Source: Desarmillaria ectypa
Lineage: Eukaryota > Basidiomycota > Agaricomycetes > Agaricales > Physalacriaceae
DNA length: 64,000 bases
NCBI GenBank assembly: GCA_030407005.1
Contig: JAUDYN010000011.1
Coordinates: 734,501-798,500 of the forward strand
Direction: 5' to 3'
In this document: positions 1-11,289 of the stretch, one piece after another
Layout: the number at the start of each line of letters is the position of its first letter
How positions within the stretch are numbered: position 1 is the first letter of the stretch
The notes under the pieces: model-generated
What the model saw: the letters and a program-made list of their open reading frames with translations, nothing else
Told to the model about the DNA's origin: nothing
Databases searched by the model: none
Translations under genes and position numbers: made by a program

Positions 1-2244
1 CTCGATTCACCGGCTGCCACATCCTTCCAACGAACAGATTACCTATCCTGTACCTCAGGGCGAAGCACTCGGATTCGACAGGCTCGGCACATCCTCTGCC
101 TGATCCTCCAAATCTGAATCCTGCAACAAACAACGATGACCTCCAACTTCATCATCTTCAAGTCGAACACTCACCTTGTTACTACCTCCCGATGGAGCCC
201 CATAACAGGCCCCAAATAGCCACTGAGGCGCATCTTGCGCCGAGGGGTCTATCGTACACGAGAATTTCCTTCCAAAAGAAAAGAATGGAATAGACAGGCC
301 ATCTGAAAATCTGTTGTACCCGATTATCGCCAATCAAAAGACCTATCGCACTCACGTATGATTATACTTCCCAGCACCACAAAGGAAACGATCGGCTGCA
401 GGGTGGCCGCCAACAGTTGTTGCTGGTCCTGCGGAGGATACTGAGGTTCCGGCAACCTCGTCAAGGCAAGCGTAGAAACGAAGATGGCCCCGACACCCAT
501 CTGCCAAAGCTATCGTCAAGAATCAATTCAGGATGGTTATATCGTGAAACGCACAGGTCCTATAATGCTGGTCAGAACATCAAATCAGGACCAATGTCTG
601 CCACGCACCAAAATGTCCAACAAAGAGCGCCTCCCGCCATGACCCAATCTCGGGTATCCATCTGTACAACATCAACAGGGAAGGAACCCTTCTCAACACC
701 AGTGTCACGACGAGGAGAATTATCAGTCTTCCGGGTGTAATCCCCAACAACGGGTCGTCAAATACTCCGAACCTTAGCCACGCCCCGATATACACGAAAC
801 ACCCACAATTAAGCACCAGATCCATCACCGATGCGAAGGCCTCGCCTTCAGTCTGCACATTAAAATCTCCATCCCACGACACAGCGGTGCCTAAATATCA
901 CTCTCGGTCGACGATATACCAAATCTGGAATGCAGAACACATACCTGCAGCAAATGCAGCGAGCAAATCGTCACTTCCAACGGTGCTCGCAATTCCGACC
1001 GTAAAGAACGTCAATGCCAGATACTGCGCGATATACGACTCGTGATTGATGTAGCCCTTTCGTAGTGATGACTTCATTAGCCAGGAGAACGTAAGGCCTA
1101 GGGACCTCGTTAACGAAACCCAACATGCATTACGAGATATAGTACCAAGTATAGCACCCAAGGCGACTCCCAAAATCACTTCGTCTAAGAGTCAGGTCAA
1201 TATGGTCCCAGTGACTATCAAGACGGAAAACATGCATAACCATCCGATGATCAACCACTTTTCAACAGCAACTCGCTTCGAAGCTTCAACAGTGAGGTAG
1301 ATCGATATCGACAAGAATGGATACGCTTGAAGGACCTCCGAATCAGCCCGGGGTTAAAAGTTCCAGTCCTAACCCACTCACCAAGCCCATCATTTGCTGC
1401 AGCTTCCGCCGACAACATATGACGCAGTTGGACAGGGACGTGTTTCAAGGCAAACTGGCCTCCTACAAGGAACAAGTAAGCAGGCAAAGGAGAAGAGAAG
1501 AGAGGAGGTCTCTCACCGACAATGGATGCACATATGATAGGATCCGTTGGTGTAAGGCATGCTGCAATAGCTAGGCATGACACAAAATTCAAATCATTGA
1601 AGAGGACCCTCAGAACACCTAGGGTCATAAATTACCAACGCTGCCGATCAACGTACTCCACACATACATGCAACGGTCACCCACCCAAAAGCCATAGTAG
1701 GTACAACCATCACGAGCAGCCCTTTCGCGTGTTTCGCCATGTAGTTCCTAGGCAGCTCAACTCCAATCGCAAATAGTCCAATTGCCAACACTATCCGCAT
1801 GACTTCCAAAGTGACTTTGTGGGATAGTCCCCAAGAATGAGGGTCAAAGATACCCCAGCCATACGGTCCCACAAGAACACCAAAAGCCGTCCCTAGCACA
1901 ACCTCGCTGACGAATAACTATACCATAGCGAAGGTCAGATAAGCCGTAGCGAAGAACAGAGAGACGGACCTTGTCTTTGACAAGTAGCGAGACTACGGAA
2001 AACTATCAAAGTCAGAACAAGCGTCAAACATAAATGAGAGGTAAGCATACGGCAAGCACAAAACCCCCCAGAACTATGTACGCAAGACCCGGTGCGGAAA
2101 CCTAAAGATTAGCATGACATCGGCTAAATCTAGGTGGACGAAGAGTGGACCGACTTCAAACAACTCAGAGAGATCGATAAAGCTCAGGATGCTGAACCCT
2201 GGTAGTACCAGGGCTCCGGAAGACCATTCGATGAGGGCAACCAT
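1..2244 (-). CDS. NHA1: NHA1/SOD2-like plasma-membrane Na+/H+ antiporter, C-terminus cut by window edge
   Basis: This protein exports Na+ (and probably K+) in exchange for H+ across the plasma membrane, as a fungal CPA1-type antiporter. At least eight exons on the minus strand join into the family sequence in order. It begins with LAYIVLGGF and SVVSLLVKDK near 2070-1970, then the TAFGVLVGPYGWG segment near 1890. CLTPTDP lies near 1570 and HMLSAEAAANDG near 1400 (the TDP and ND motifs carry cation binding). GYINHESYIAQYLAL lies near 1050, GSDDLLAAFAAG near 970, the WDGDFNVQTE exon near 870, and QMGVGAIFVSTLAL near 500. The region from 340 to the window edge begins the hydrophilic tail. All joins keep frame with introns of about 50 bases, and I saw no nonsense codon in the exons. 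The start at 2244 is a guess because the usual N-terminus is short. The family assignment is secure; the exact exon ends are not. Confidence 0.85.
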
Positions 2245-2758
2245 GTAAACAGTAGGACAGGATGACGCAAACGTCCGGTTTATAAGACAGCCCACCGTCC
2301 TTCCAAGCCCCACGGATCAAGAAAAGTCATGTATCTGATTCCAAAACAAGGCTTCGTAGGCTTCAAGGACAGCCCCCCCTGATTACAAGTCACCGCCTAA
2401 CGTCCGCCAAGTAGTATGTAGGACATCGCGTGATAAGGTCCATTCGGGCATATAGTCGCAATGGAGAGTCTTGATATTGACTGGTGGATGCTACGGATAG
2501 CGAGTCTACCAAACGGGCAGTCAACAAGGAGGGCCAGGTCTAATGGTAGCCAGACGGTCTCTCTCTAGTCTAGTGCCTTGTGGAGTTGATCAACTTCCGA
2601 GTCTTGACCCTCCGAAGTCCGCCTTTCACGCACTTTTGATGGGGCATCATACATCAGGAGACTCCGATGATAGGCGTCCAATTATCAGGCCAAGCCAGTG
2701 GAAATTACACAGAATACCTTTGGGCGAAATGGTAAAGAAAATTAGAGTCAAAGTGTAC
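2245..2758. other. Intergenic, no gene seen
   Basis: The stretch lies between the start of the antiporter and the end of the SET-domain gene. Short frames on both strands show no recognisable motif. It presumably holds the antiporter promoter. Confidence 0.4.
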
Positions 2759-3793
2759 TTACTCATTCTCGCACCGTCGACATAAACAAGTGAAATACCA
2801 CTCACTAGCCAACTCCTCGCGGCGCTTCTCGACAGGATCGTTCACGTCTATATAGCTGATGCACAGCTCCTCTCCAGCCTCGATATCCCGGGTGGCATAA
2901 AACTGCATCGAGCGTCCTTCTCGTTGCTTACGGACATTGGGAGAACAATCTGCAGGCAATGTAGACAAGTCGACGGAGATAAGGACTAGGCACTTACCAT
3001 GGTTGAAATACGACCCCCAGATGTACATCGCGAACCCCAGCATCTCGCTATCCCCTGACGTGGACATATCATACAGCCCAAAGACGTTCCCCTGGTCGCG
3101 TCCTAGGATGGTACGTACGGTCTCCACCGTCACGTATGCATTAAAAACTGGAACTGCCCGCGCCGCCCTGCGTAGAAACGCATATACCCGGATTTGAGAG
3201 TCAAGGACTTGTGGACGCGCACGGATGTACTCGAGCTCATTATCCTGCAGCTGTATAAAATCCGCCCATTCGCCCCCGCCCGTGTATCGCTCAATGATGG
3301 CAGACACGAGAAATCGTACGGTGTCAAGCTCCAGCTCTGTCAGAGGCTCCAAATCAAGGGTGGATGCTGCCCAAGCGGCATCGAGGTCTTTCATGCTGGT
3401 AATCTCCTTCCTAGAGCAAGGTTCCTTTGCTTCGCCCTTGAGAGACCTTGCCAGCCTATCCACCGCAGCATTCATTTTCCCCAGTAAACCATCTCCGCCT
3501 CGCCAGGTATCACGACATCCTATGGAGCAGAACCATACCCCGGCGTCGTCACATCGGATATTCCATGCGTTACGATTGCGGTCGAATGCATAGGAGAAGC
3601 AGTGGCCACAGACTTCTTTGCGAAATACGCGGTATATCACGGAGGCATAGGGAGATGAACAGGTGTAGATGAGGGCATTTTTTGGTATGGATGTCGTTGC
3701 GAATAGACCACGTCCGCCATATGTCGTCTCTTTGATATGCAGCAGATCAGAATTCATGCATCCGACTGGCCGTAGCGAGTGGAGAAGCGTCAA
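2759..3793 (-). CDS. SET-domain protein with MYND-like zinc finger (SMYD/Set6 type)
   Basis: This is a probable protein-lysine methyltransferase of the SMYD/Set6 type. The N-terminal SET half is seen in GGRGLFATTSIPKNALIY (residues about 26-43). It is split by an inserted cysteine cluster, CGHC...C...WFCSIGC (residues about 62-94), resembling a MYND finger. The SET core resumes with the asparagine-histidine motif NH-D-CSPNV, then the GEELCISYID block and a post-SET CLCRRC near the C-terminus. NHDCSPNV appears only after a 48-base intron at 2950-2997 (GTAAGT...GCAG) is removed. That intron keeps frame, so an unspliced reading looks continuous but splits the cofactor-binding motif. There are two possible starts, 3793 and the Met at residue 13. 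The stop TAA overlaps a GTAAGT sequence, so a short extra 3' exon is possible. The substrate cannot be inferred. Confidence 0.85.
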   Translation of the reverse strand: MTLLHSLRPVGCMNSDLLHIKETTYGGRGLFATTSIPKNALIYTCSSPYASVIYRVFRKEVCGHCFSYAFDRNRNAWNIRCDDAGVWFCSIGCRDTWRGGDGLLGKMNAAVDRLARSLKGEAKEPCSRKEITSMKDLDAAWAASTLDLEPLTELELDTVRFLVSAIIERYTGGGEWADFIQLQDNELEYIRARPQVLDSQIRVYAFLRRAARAVPVFNAYVTVETVRTILGRDQGNVFGLYDMSTSGDSEMLGFAMYIWGSYFNHGKCLVLISVDLSTLPADCSPNVRKQREGRSMQFYATRDIEAGEELCISYIDVNDPVEKRREELASEWYFTCLCRRCENE

Positions 3794-4389
3794 CTAGGGT
3801 GATGGTCAAGAACAACCCAGCATAAATATTTTCTGGTACTTGACGATATAAATGATGATAAAAATAAAGTAAAATTTTAAAATTATAACGGCCCGCACTT
3901 CCTACTTCCCTGAAAGCCTGTAGGTAATATTCTCACAAACTACGCCTCGTAAAGAGTAACCCGGATGAACTCGGTGAGTTAAAATCCTCACAATATTAAT
4001 GTTTCGAAGACTGCTGTGCACCACGAGGCAACATCTGATATAGAATTGTCCTAGTCAACTACGTGTGCCAAACTTGAGGCTTGAGCGCAGCAAATCAAAA
4101 ACTACTATCTCGCAAGACCCCATTGGCGCTCAGGCTATCTTTCAATTATCGTGTCCTCTGATAGCGTCCACCACAGGAATATATAGCAATACGACTTAGG
4201 GAAGGTACTCTCAAATTTACGGTCCTGGTTGGCTGAGCCTACTATCTTCGAACAGTTCATTTCTACATAACAAGGTTGTCGCTGCCGTACAACCCATGCA
4301 TACATGGCACACCATAGAGGGAGACAGCAGGCTTCAGAATATCCGGGTCTATTGTCAGTCTTCACTTTCTGTCTCAATCCTCATCTTAT
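3794..4389. other. Intergenic, AT-rich, no gene seen
   Basis: The stretch includes an AT-rich segment near 3840-3890 upstream of the SET-domain gene. No frame shows a recognisable domain. Confidence 0.4.
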
Positions 4390-6417
4390 GGTGCAGGGGT
4401 CGCGTTCGTCGTATACTAAGGAATTGTGCTATTCGGTTATGATATGCGCGTGGATACTCTCAACTCTTGCCTTCCAAACCAGGCGCTTATGCGCTGTTTG
4501 GCCTCTAGGAGCGTTGGCGGCGGCGTTGCCAATCATCCGTATTTCCAGCACTATTTCTGAATGTACAACGATGATGGGACGAAGAACGCCCGTAAAGTAA
4601 ACAATATCTCATCCACTGTTGTGCCCCCTTTCCAAGCTGGGGCTTTCCTTGGCGCCTTGGGTAGTGTTCTGATATCTCGCAGGTCCTTATCTCACCCTTC
4701 TGCTATCTGAAAAATTCATTTTTTAATCAGCCAAGCTTGGAAGAATATACACGTTGCTCGTGTGTATTCTCTCTTCTTCTGTATCGGCGCAGTATGTCTA
4801 TTTCTTGTTCCATCTTTGTCTCATCTTTAGATATTGCGGTTAGGATCTGATGACTGCAGCCGAGTCTCCATCAAACAGCCTTGCTCTCATCTACGTGGGG
4901 CGAGTCACCTTCGGTGTTGGAATAGGTGTAACTTCGACCGTAGCCCCAGCTTATGTCTCCTAGTGTTCGCCTAAAGAAGTCCGAGGACGAATCACTGGGA
5001 TGTTCCAGATCTTGGTAGCCACTGGGGTTATGTTGTCCTACTTCATAAATTGTACGTGCGTTCAGGTTGTCGCCGCTTGCTTCCGCCAACAACGATACAC
5101 TTGAAGATGGTATTGGCATTCATATTTCTAGCGGCACGAATGTATGGAGGATCGCATTCGGGGTCCAGCTCGTGCCAGCTGGTATCATGACCTTTGGATT
5201 GTTGACCATCAAGGTGTGTCTGCTCCCGTACTTGTTGTACTGGGATGTATAGAGCTAAACGTAGAGCCAATTCCACGAATCGCCTCGTTGGCTCGCGTCA
5301 GTTAACCGAAAAGACGATGCCCTTAAGAACCTCGCATACCTGCGACAACTTCCTCCCACTTCCGAGCAAGTCCTGCACGAGATGGCCGAAATCGAAGCTG
5401 TTACTGAGGAAGAGCGCTCGGCTCGCGAGGGTCTGCAGTGGAAGGAAGCATTTTTCAGAAAAGGGAATTTTATTTGATTCGTGATCGCGTTCGTTATATT
5501 CCTCGGACTACAGGCATGGTCGGATCAAAATTGTGCGGTCCCCATTTGTCCTCCTTTTCTCTAGCTGACCCCCGGTTATCACGATTTCAGCTGTGAATTG
5601 CTACGCGCCCCAGATATTTGCATCCATCGGTTATACGGGTACCAAAAACTCCCTTCTAGCATCTGGGGTTTACGGCGTCCAAGTCAAACTGGTATTCACT
5701 CGTTGGCCGTCTTCTTTCGGGGTTGAATGGCTTGGACGAAAATTATGCTTAATCATTTCTGCGGTTGGAATGAGCACATTTTTCTATATCGTTGAAACAC
5801 TTTCAAAGACATGCCCGCCATCTGTGACCAACTCCACAAATGCCTCAATAGTATCCCCCGATGCAGTCAGCCAAGCTACGGCGGCCATGCTGTACATATA
5901 CGCATGCTCGTACTCTCTGGGATGGGGACCGCTCCCGTGGGTTTACGTATCAGATATCGTCCCTACCAGAACAAGGTATTACAGTTTAGTATTGACTAGT
6001 GCTTCTCGGTGGCTGTGGAGTAGGTCGCCCGCATCACCTATCTGTTTACGTTCAGCTGATCAAGCGATAGGTTTCGTCGTGTCCAAGACTACTCCAGGTA
6101 TGGTCACCAATCTGGGCTGGAAGTTTTTCATAACGTGTGCCATTGTAAAATTCGGTGCTATGGGCCTATTTTTGATGCGCGTAACATCAACTGCATGCGT
6201 ATCTCAACCTTATTACTTACTACGGTCAAAAAATCTAATCTCGGGGACCAAGGGCCGTAGCCTTGAAGCCATGGATGTTATTTTTGGTGCCATTAGCAAG
6301 GAAGAGCGAGACAGGAACATCATAAAACAAGAACACGGTCAGCCGATTGCTCTCACACATACCTCTCATAATTTTCTAATAGGAAATGTAAAATGTGAAG
6401 TGAACCTGAGCGTGTAA
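4390..6417 (+). pseudogene. Hexose/quinate-type MFS sugar transporter, broken
   Basis: The remains of a 12-helix sugar transporter run in order. GYDMRV lies near 4440 and VNNISSTVVPPFQAGAF near 4595. IYVGRVTFGVGIGVTS lies near 4890, then KEVRGRITGMFQILVATGV and SGTNVWRIAFGVQLVPAGIM. RKDDALKNLAYLR is followed by EEERSAREGLQWKEAFF, NCYAPQIFASIGYTGT near 5595, YSLGWGPLPWVYVSDI near 5920, and TKGRSLEAMDVIFGAI near 6250. It is disabled. A TAG at 4961-4963 replaces the Glu expected in the conserved ECSPKEVRG block. A TGA at 5475-5477 replaces an Arg, as CGA to TGA would give. Several frame changes cannot be cured by introns, and the PETKGRS motif has decayed to SGTKGRS. Two former introns near 6020-6070 and 6180-6240 can still be recognised. 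Family identity is clear; any expressed product would be truncated. Confidence 0.88.
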
Positions 6418-6557
6418 CGAGAAGGTCTGAACTTCAAAGGCTTCAGACGGGCCACAGGCCTTTTGACCTACAATCGATGAACGTTGATATGCAGCCCCTG
6501 TTTTCTATTTTTAATCAAATGTCTGCAGTTTTTCATGACCAAGTGGACCATCCAAAC

Positions 6558-7049
6558 CTAGTAAATTTTTGGTTCGAGGCTACAAGTAGATCGGAGACGA
6601 CAGTTTACGCTCGAGCCGGTACTTATGCCCCCCGAGCTTTCCGGTTCACAATACGTCGCTGATCTCAGAGGTGTCTCCTCCATCCATGCTTCTTTATTCT
6701 TTTTTGTGCATCGCAGTGTACAGATTGGTAGGTGCATAGAAACCTGATCTTTTCTGATGCTTACTACCGGATCTCTACCAGTGTGTTGAAACGCTATTAG
6801 GACGATCAAGAACGTATATGCAAGGTCCCCTTTGAAAAGATAATCAAATTTGGTGTCAAGAACACGTATGCCTGGTTCAAAGGAAAGAAGATTTTGGCTG
6901 AAAATGAGTGAAGAGAGCGATTGAGCGACTTGCCCTGCAGCTGGGAGGATGTAATCTACACCTACGTAAGAATCGCATTGCTGTGCAACTCCGGGGACTT
7001 TTTTTGGCGGTCTGACAATATTTGAGGCACAACAATGACCATACCTCAA
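6558..7049 (-). other. Unrecognised reading frame, divergent from the F-box-like gene
   Basis: This is an open frame of about 163 codons. Its middle (roughly residues 35-105) is also readable in the inverted copy at 62590-62840, with about 11 differences over 69 residues. No domain is recognised. In the other copy the start region and the tail are interrupted by stops, so either the protein is short or the frame is a decayed exon. The ORF may include untranslated sequence. It shares its upstream region with the F-box-like gene that points the other way. Confidence 0.3.
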
Positions 7050-7322
7050 CGACTACCCAATCCACGAACTGCACCAACAATCTTATCCAGAAGCCTCTTT
7101 CTCCTCGTCCGCCCCTCTATTGATCCGAACCACATCGAACTATCAAAAAACCTCCACCCCTCCGCCGGCCGTAATATCTCCTCTCACTCGACAAGCCTCC
7201 ATACCACCCTCGGTGTCAGTCCCACGATTTTTGTGCCGCGTTTCAATGGTCGTGTCTCTGCTGAATGAGACATCGCCTTTTTCATACAAGATCTCCCGCT
7301 TAATTTCCCCTGTCCTTCTGCC

Positions 7323-8156
7323 ATGACTACGTTTCCTCCAGAGCTTGTAGAGATAATCGTATACGAGGTCTGGCACTCTGAAATGCCGTCCTACATCCGA
7401 ACATCCTTCATGACCACTTGCCCCAGCATTGACCGAACATGGAAAGCCGTCTTCGCCCCTATCGCTTCTCGAGATATATACATCACCAACCTCGCATATA
7501 TATACTACCTATGCGACATAGCCCAGGAGCGAAAATCTATCATCTACTATGACTTCATACCCCGACTTACCCGCACTCTCACTTGCTTCGTCGGCCTCCA
7601 CGAATATGCAATGGAAACAGCAGTTATAAGAGTGTATCGCTATCTCCTCTACCTACCCAACGACATTGGCTCCAAAACACTCTTTCCACTCGTTCCATAC
7701 ATCTCTTTCGTGCTCTGATGGACCATTGTTGAACAGCATCCGCAGTTCTGTGATACTCCCATCTGTGTCCGCTACCACCGATACCTGTCTATGAGCCCTG
7801 AACATAAATGCTACGGGAAGGCACAGCTGAAAGCATATGTCTTCTTGATTGACTCAGACACTTCGCGGCGCATACAGTACTCAACCTACTTATCCTCACC
7901 AGACGTTCCTGGGAACTTCATGTTATTCATAGATACACGCGATAATCATTGGATGTCACTGAATGGTATCCGACATTTCCATAACATCGCGAGGGTATAT
8001 CGGGAAGAAGGGAAAATCAGGAAAATCAACCGATGTTTGTGGATGGCTTCCAAAGGGCCTCGCAGTACGTGGGTGGTGCTTCTTTCTGCTTGGTCTAATA
8101 TCCATATATCCAGGGTTAGGGTGTCTTACCATACTCTTCGATCACTTGGAATATAA
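7323..8156 (+). pseudogene. F-box-like protein of an agaricomycete family, interrupted by one stop
   Basis: The frame begins with MTTFPPELVEIIVYEVWH, an F-box-like N-terminus (FPPELVEII) typical of large paralogous families in mushrooms. It continues for about 278 codons in one frame with no intron needed. A TGA at 7716-7718 interrupts it, where the inverted copy has TGG (Trp). Beyond the stop the frame runs on in register, through SPEHKCYGKAQLKAYVFLID and DTRDNHWMSLNGIRHFHN, to a natural stop at 8156. F-box proteins usually bring substrates to SCF ubiquitin ligases; whether this subfamily binds Skp1 cannot be told here. The single nonsense codon could also be a sequencing error, a readthrough site or an allelic lesion. 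Confidence 0.7.
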
Positions 8157-8450
8157 ACGGATGCAGCGGACTTGGCTTTGTTTGAACTGACTCCCGTTAA
8201 TGCTGTATGTGACAAAACACCCAGGCTAATATACCTGCCCTACTATACATCACTATCTGATGGAAAGTAACTCGATTTGAGTATAGAGAACTTTTCTGTC
8301 ACCTGATCACTCACTGTATGTTTGGATGTCACGGCCCGGGGGATACATCGAATTCTGCAGAAATGTCAACTCCGACTTGCAGGATTGCATGGCATGCTCT
8401 ATGAAGGCGGCTGTACTTTCCGCATGCTTCTTGGTGCGCCTGAGACTCTT

Positions 8451-9393
8451 CTAAGAATCACTGGTGCTAATCACCACATCATCGATTTGCCACCCAGCGG
8501 AAATGATGCTTCTAAACAAAAAAGCTGATTAGTAAAAGGTCATAGATAAGATAGATGTAGTACATACTCTGCCAAGGTTGTCCTTTAAACTCATCTGGGT
8601 TCGAGGTGTTGCCGAGCAAAAAATCCTCATGAAAGTTGAGTTGAGATGTTCTATGAATGTCAGCGAGACGATTCAGAACCTTTTAAATTTGAGTTAGTCT
8701 TTGTCAAAAGATACAGTCTACGGCATTACATTGAGTTCAACCCTCCATTGGATATATCGTAACAATAGGCTTAGTCCTATTGTTAAGACCGCCGCTGCCG
8801 CCAATTACAGGTATATTCTTACGCCGTGCTTAATGTCGATGTAAATAGACACTGGTATAGAGACCAGTACCATGATTCCAAATCTGAAAAAGATTTGGAA
8901 GAAAGGCATGCTGTTAATCAAGTATTGGATGAAATGAAATTCAGACGTGAGCTCGACACGCACACAGAAGTCCTTTCAAGAATCAATGCATAAGGATCCT
9001 GGTATCCACCCGGTTTTGTCGAGTTTCAGCCGAGTTTGTCGCGGCACTGACCGAGACTTTGGAAGCCGCGCTGGAAAAATGTCAGTCACTATTGGTGTGT
9101 GCTGGAGAAACACCTACCGGACGTTGATGCCAGTTGAACATTCTCCGAGTCAGATTCGACTATAGGAAAGCGGGCTGGGGCTGATGCAGCATTGAAGTCG
9201 AGGGTCATAGTGATGGCATAAAGTTGGACAATAGCGAGCGTGGTGTTGTTAAAAAGTAGTAGACCATTCTGAAGAAGGCAGTGACAATCAATGCGGGTTT
9301 GGCGGCACGGCTAGAACACAGAAATATATATAAAGCAACAGGTAAAGACATGGTAGTGTCAGTACTACCGTAGTCAATCCATCGATAATGCAC
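8451..9393 (-). pseudogene. Fragmentary multi-exon locus, probable small membrane protein
   Basis: Several exon-like pieces lie on the minus strand. One hydrophobic piece near 9393-9245 contains ALIVTAFFRMVYYFL. The next, LAIVQLYAITMTLDFNAAS, follows in a shifted frame; the shift falls at a TTTTT run. A further hydrophobic piece near 8910-8830 contains FGIMVLVSIPVSIYIDIKHG. A clean last pair of exons reads LNRLADIHRTSQLNFHEDF, then GQPWQ, and after an intron SIISAGWQIDDVVISTSDS, ending at a TAG at 8451-8453. The last two exons have good splice signals, so part of the locus is believable. The frame changes upstream suggest decay or exons I failed to join. I do not recognise the family. Confidence 0.35.
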
Positions 9394-9438
9394 TAGAGAT
9401 TACATGTACAAAAGTAATAATTGCACCGGGTCAGTAAG

Positions 9439-10504
9439 CTACCACCTGAGAATGAGATGGTCCGCAGTCTGTCCATCTTCATGTCCATGAGCCATCGCAG
9501 CTGTATCATGTTCCAACGCATCTCTAAGCATCCGTGCAATATTATCAAATGGTGACATATCAGGAGGGGTTGGAAGAGGGTTCCACAATTCCTTCGCCTT
9601 GCCCTTGCCTTTGTTATTCTGTGCCCGGTCACCAAACGGTAACATATCAGGGGAGGTCGGGAGAGAACTCCACGATTCTTTCGCTTTGCCCTTATTAATC
9701 CGTGCTGGGTCATCAAACGGTAGCATACCAGGAGGGGTCGGAAGAGGGTTCGACGATTCCTTCGCCTTGCCCTTGTTATTGGGCCTGGGACCGTAAAGTT
9801 GCTCTTGTAGCGTCTCGATCAGTAGGCGATCCTGTTTGGCCCGTCTGTATATTGCAGTTAGACACTAAAAGCGTGAGCAGGGAAAGGTCATCATACCGGC
9901 GTAGCTCCCGTACTTCGCCAATGGTCGAGCCTCCCATCCGTGTTTCCTCGAGCTGCTGGATGTTCTGTTCCAATGCCTTGACCTCCTTCCGATACTGCTT
10001 CCGCTGTGCTTTGAGTTGCTGATGTCGGGTAAGCAGATTGCGTGCCTTCTCCAGAACAGGGCTTTCCTGTATTTTCAGTCAGTCTCACTAACCACGAGGA
10101 GCAAATGACACAACTTTGCCTTGCTCAAGCCACGCATCGACCTCGGCCACAATGCTCTCCAACTCGCTTGGGTCTTCCGAGTCGACCGCCAGCAAAAATC
10201 TCTCGAGAAGAGCTGCCTCCCTGTCCTTATCAGTCTCTTCGACGGGCGCTAAATGCAATCTTCGGATCCCACTCAGTTCGAATGACTTTCGACAGAATGG
10301 ACATATGCGTGCATGAGTTGGTATGGACATCAAGCACCTATAGGCTGAAAATCAGAAGGAATGGTGCTCGTGTAAGTGAGCAATGACCTACGCTCTGCAG
10401 AATACATGTCCACATGGAAGCGAGTGAGGTACTGAGTCTGTCTCGTCAGAAAAAAAAAGCTCGTAGCAGACGTCGCAAGAGCTGGAAGGGTGGATCAACA
10501 GCAT
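9439..10504 (-). CDS. RING-finger (C3HC4) protein with coiled coil and tandem C-terminal repeats
   Basis: This is a probable E3 ubiquitin ligase. After an intron at about 10335-10390 is removed, the first exons give a complete RING finger: CDVC, LPCGHVFC, RAC and CPFC, within the first 60 residues. The next block (about 10085-10330) is acidic, with LLERFLLAVDSEDPSELESIV. The third exon (about 9900-10060) is a coiled coil rich in Lys, Gln and Glu (QQLKAQRKQYRKEVKALEQ). The last exon (9439-9850) contains three degenerate repeats of about 27-29 residues with the core NKGKAKE...PLPTPP.MLPFDD. It ends in an acidic/histidine tail. All four exons join in frame with ordinary introns. The start at 10504 was chosen because it lies just before the RING; an in-frame upstream Met extends to 10690 but codes for nothing recognisable. 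Confidence 0.8.
9535..9790 (-). repeat. Three coding tandem repeats of about 81-87 bases
   Basis: Three consecutive units encode NNKGKAKESSNPLPTPPGM-like blocks inside the last exon of the RING-finger gene. The third unit has an extra Lys-Gly-Lys. Units differ at several positions, so they are old rather than a fresh expansion. They are proline- and lysine-rich and likely unstructured. Confidence 0.75.
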
Positions 10505-11289
10505 CTCGAGTAGGTCGTGTAGGAGGCCAGTACAACACTGTATCAAGCCCAAACCCTTCCGTCTCACTGAGCCTCGAGGATTTGGCGTGTGGCAAGCGCC
10601 GTTGATAGAAGGATCACCCGATAAAGGAATCCCAACGCCAGCTGGATTCTTTCCACGAAAAGAGAGTATAGCCGAAAGAGAGAACAGCAAGGGCTTCGTC
10701 GAACATCGTGGGTGCTCTAGAACGATGATGAGGCTAGATACCCCGAGGATCGCTACTGCCTGGGTCGATTGCCTGCAGATTCAGAATTTGAATCAATTCA
10801 AAAATTGGATCTTTTCCACGTGGCAATTTTGGTAAATTTCGACTTGAACTTCTCTTTACATAGTACATAATAGTCAATCAGACTTGGCCTAAAGTATGCT
10901 CGAAACAAGTTAAAGACGCCCCTTTTTCTCCTCGAACGGCCACTATTTCGATTCTATGGCGATAGGAACACCTGCATCGTATCATATCCGTTGTAACTGA
11001 GCAAACTGATGTTTCTTAGTAAGCGCTGCAATAGGGCTAATTTAAAGGGCGACTCTAGTTGACTTGCTGATCACATACGAAAGAATCGTTGCACTGACGC
11101 TGGTCTTGCGATATGCAGAACCCTTTCAAGATTACTGTATAATTGCTATGCTCTGACTATAATCTCTGGTAATGCTGGAATGATAACCATATCAATAGGC
11201 AGGACATCAAGACAGCTAGACACCGAGCTGTGATATTGACATAGGTATGTTCTCTCTATCAGCATCATTCAGAACGGTCCCCTTCGTGT
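10505..11289. other. Intergenic, no intact gene
   Basis: This 0.8-kb stretch separates the RING-finger gene from the ABC relic. It is AT-rich around 10790-10900. The part from about 11090 may contain further unreadable remains of the transporter relic. Confidence 0.35.

Larger units (their letters stand above)
6555..8266. repeat. Left copy of a 1.7-kb inverted repeat carrying an F-box-like gene
   Basis: The segment matches the reverse complement of 61317-63002 almost end to end. It starts at the sequence CCTAGTAAATTTTTGG and ends just after CATCACTATCTGATGGAAAG, where similarity stops abruptly. No terminal inverted repeats or obvious target-site duplication are visible at the ends. It therefore looks like a segmental duplicate rather than a classical transposon. 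It holds two divergent reading frames that share a central promoter (about 7050-7320). Confidence 0.85.

Noticed and set aside
2950..2997. A 16-residue insertion in the SET-domain core
   Set aside because: It has GTAAGT and GCAG borders and splits NHDCSPNV, so it is an in-frame intron, not an insertion.
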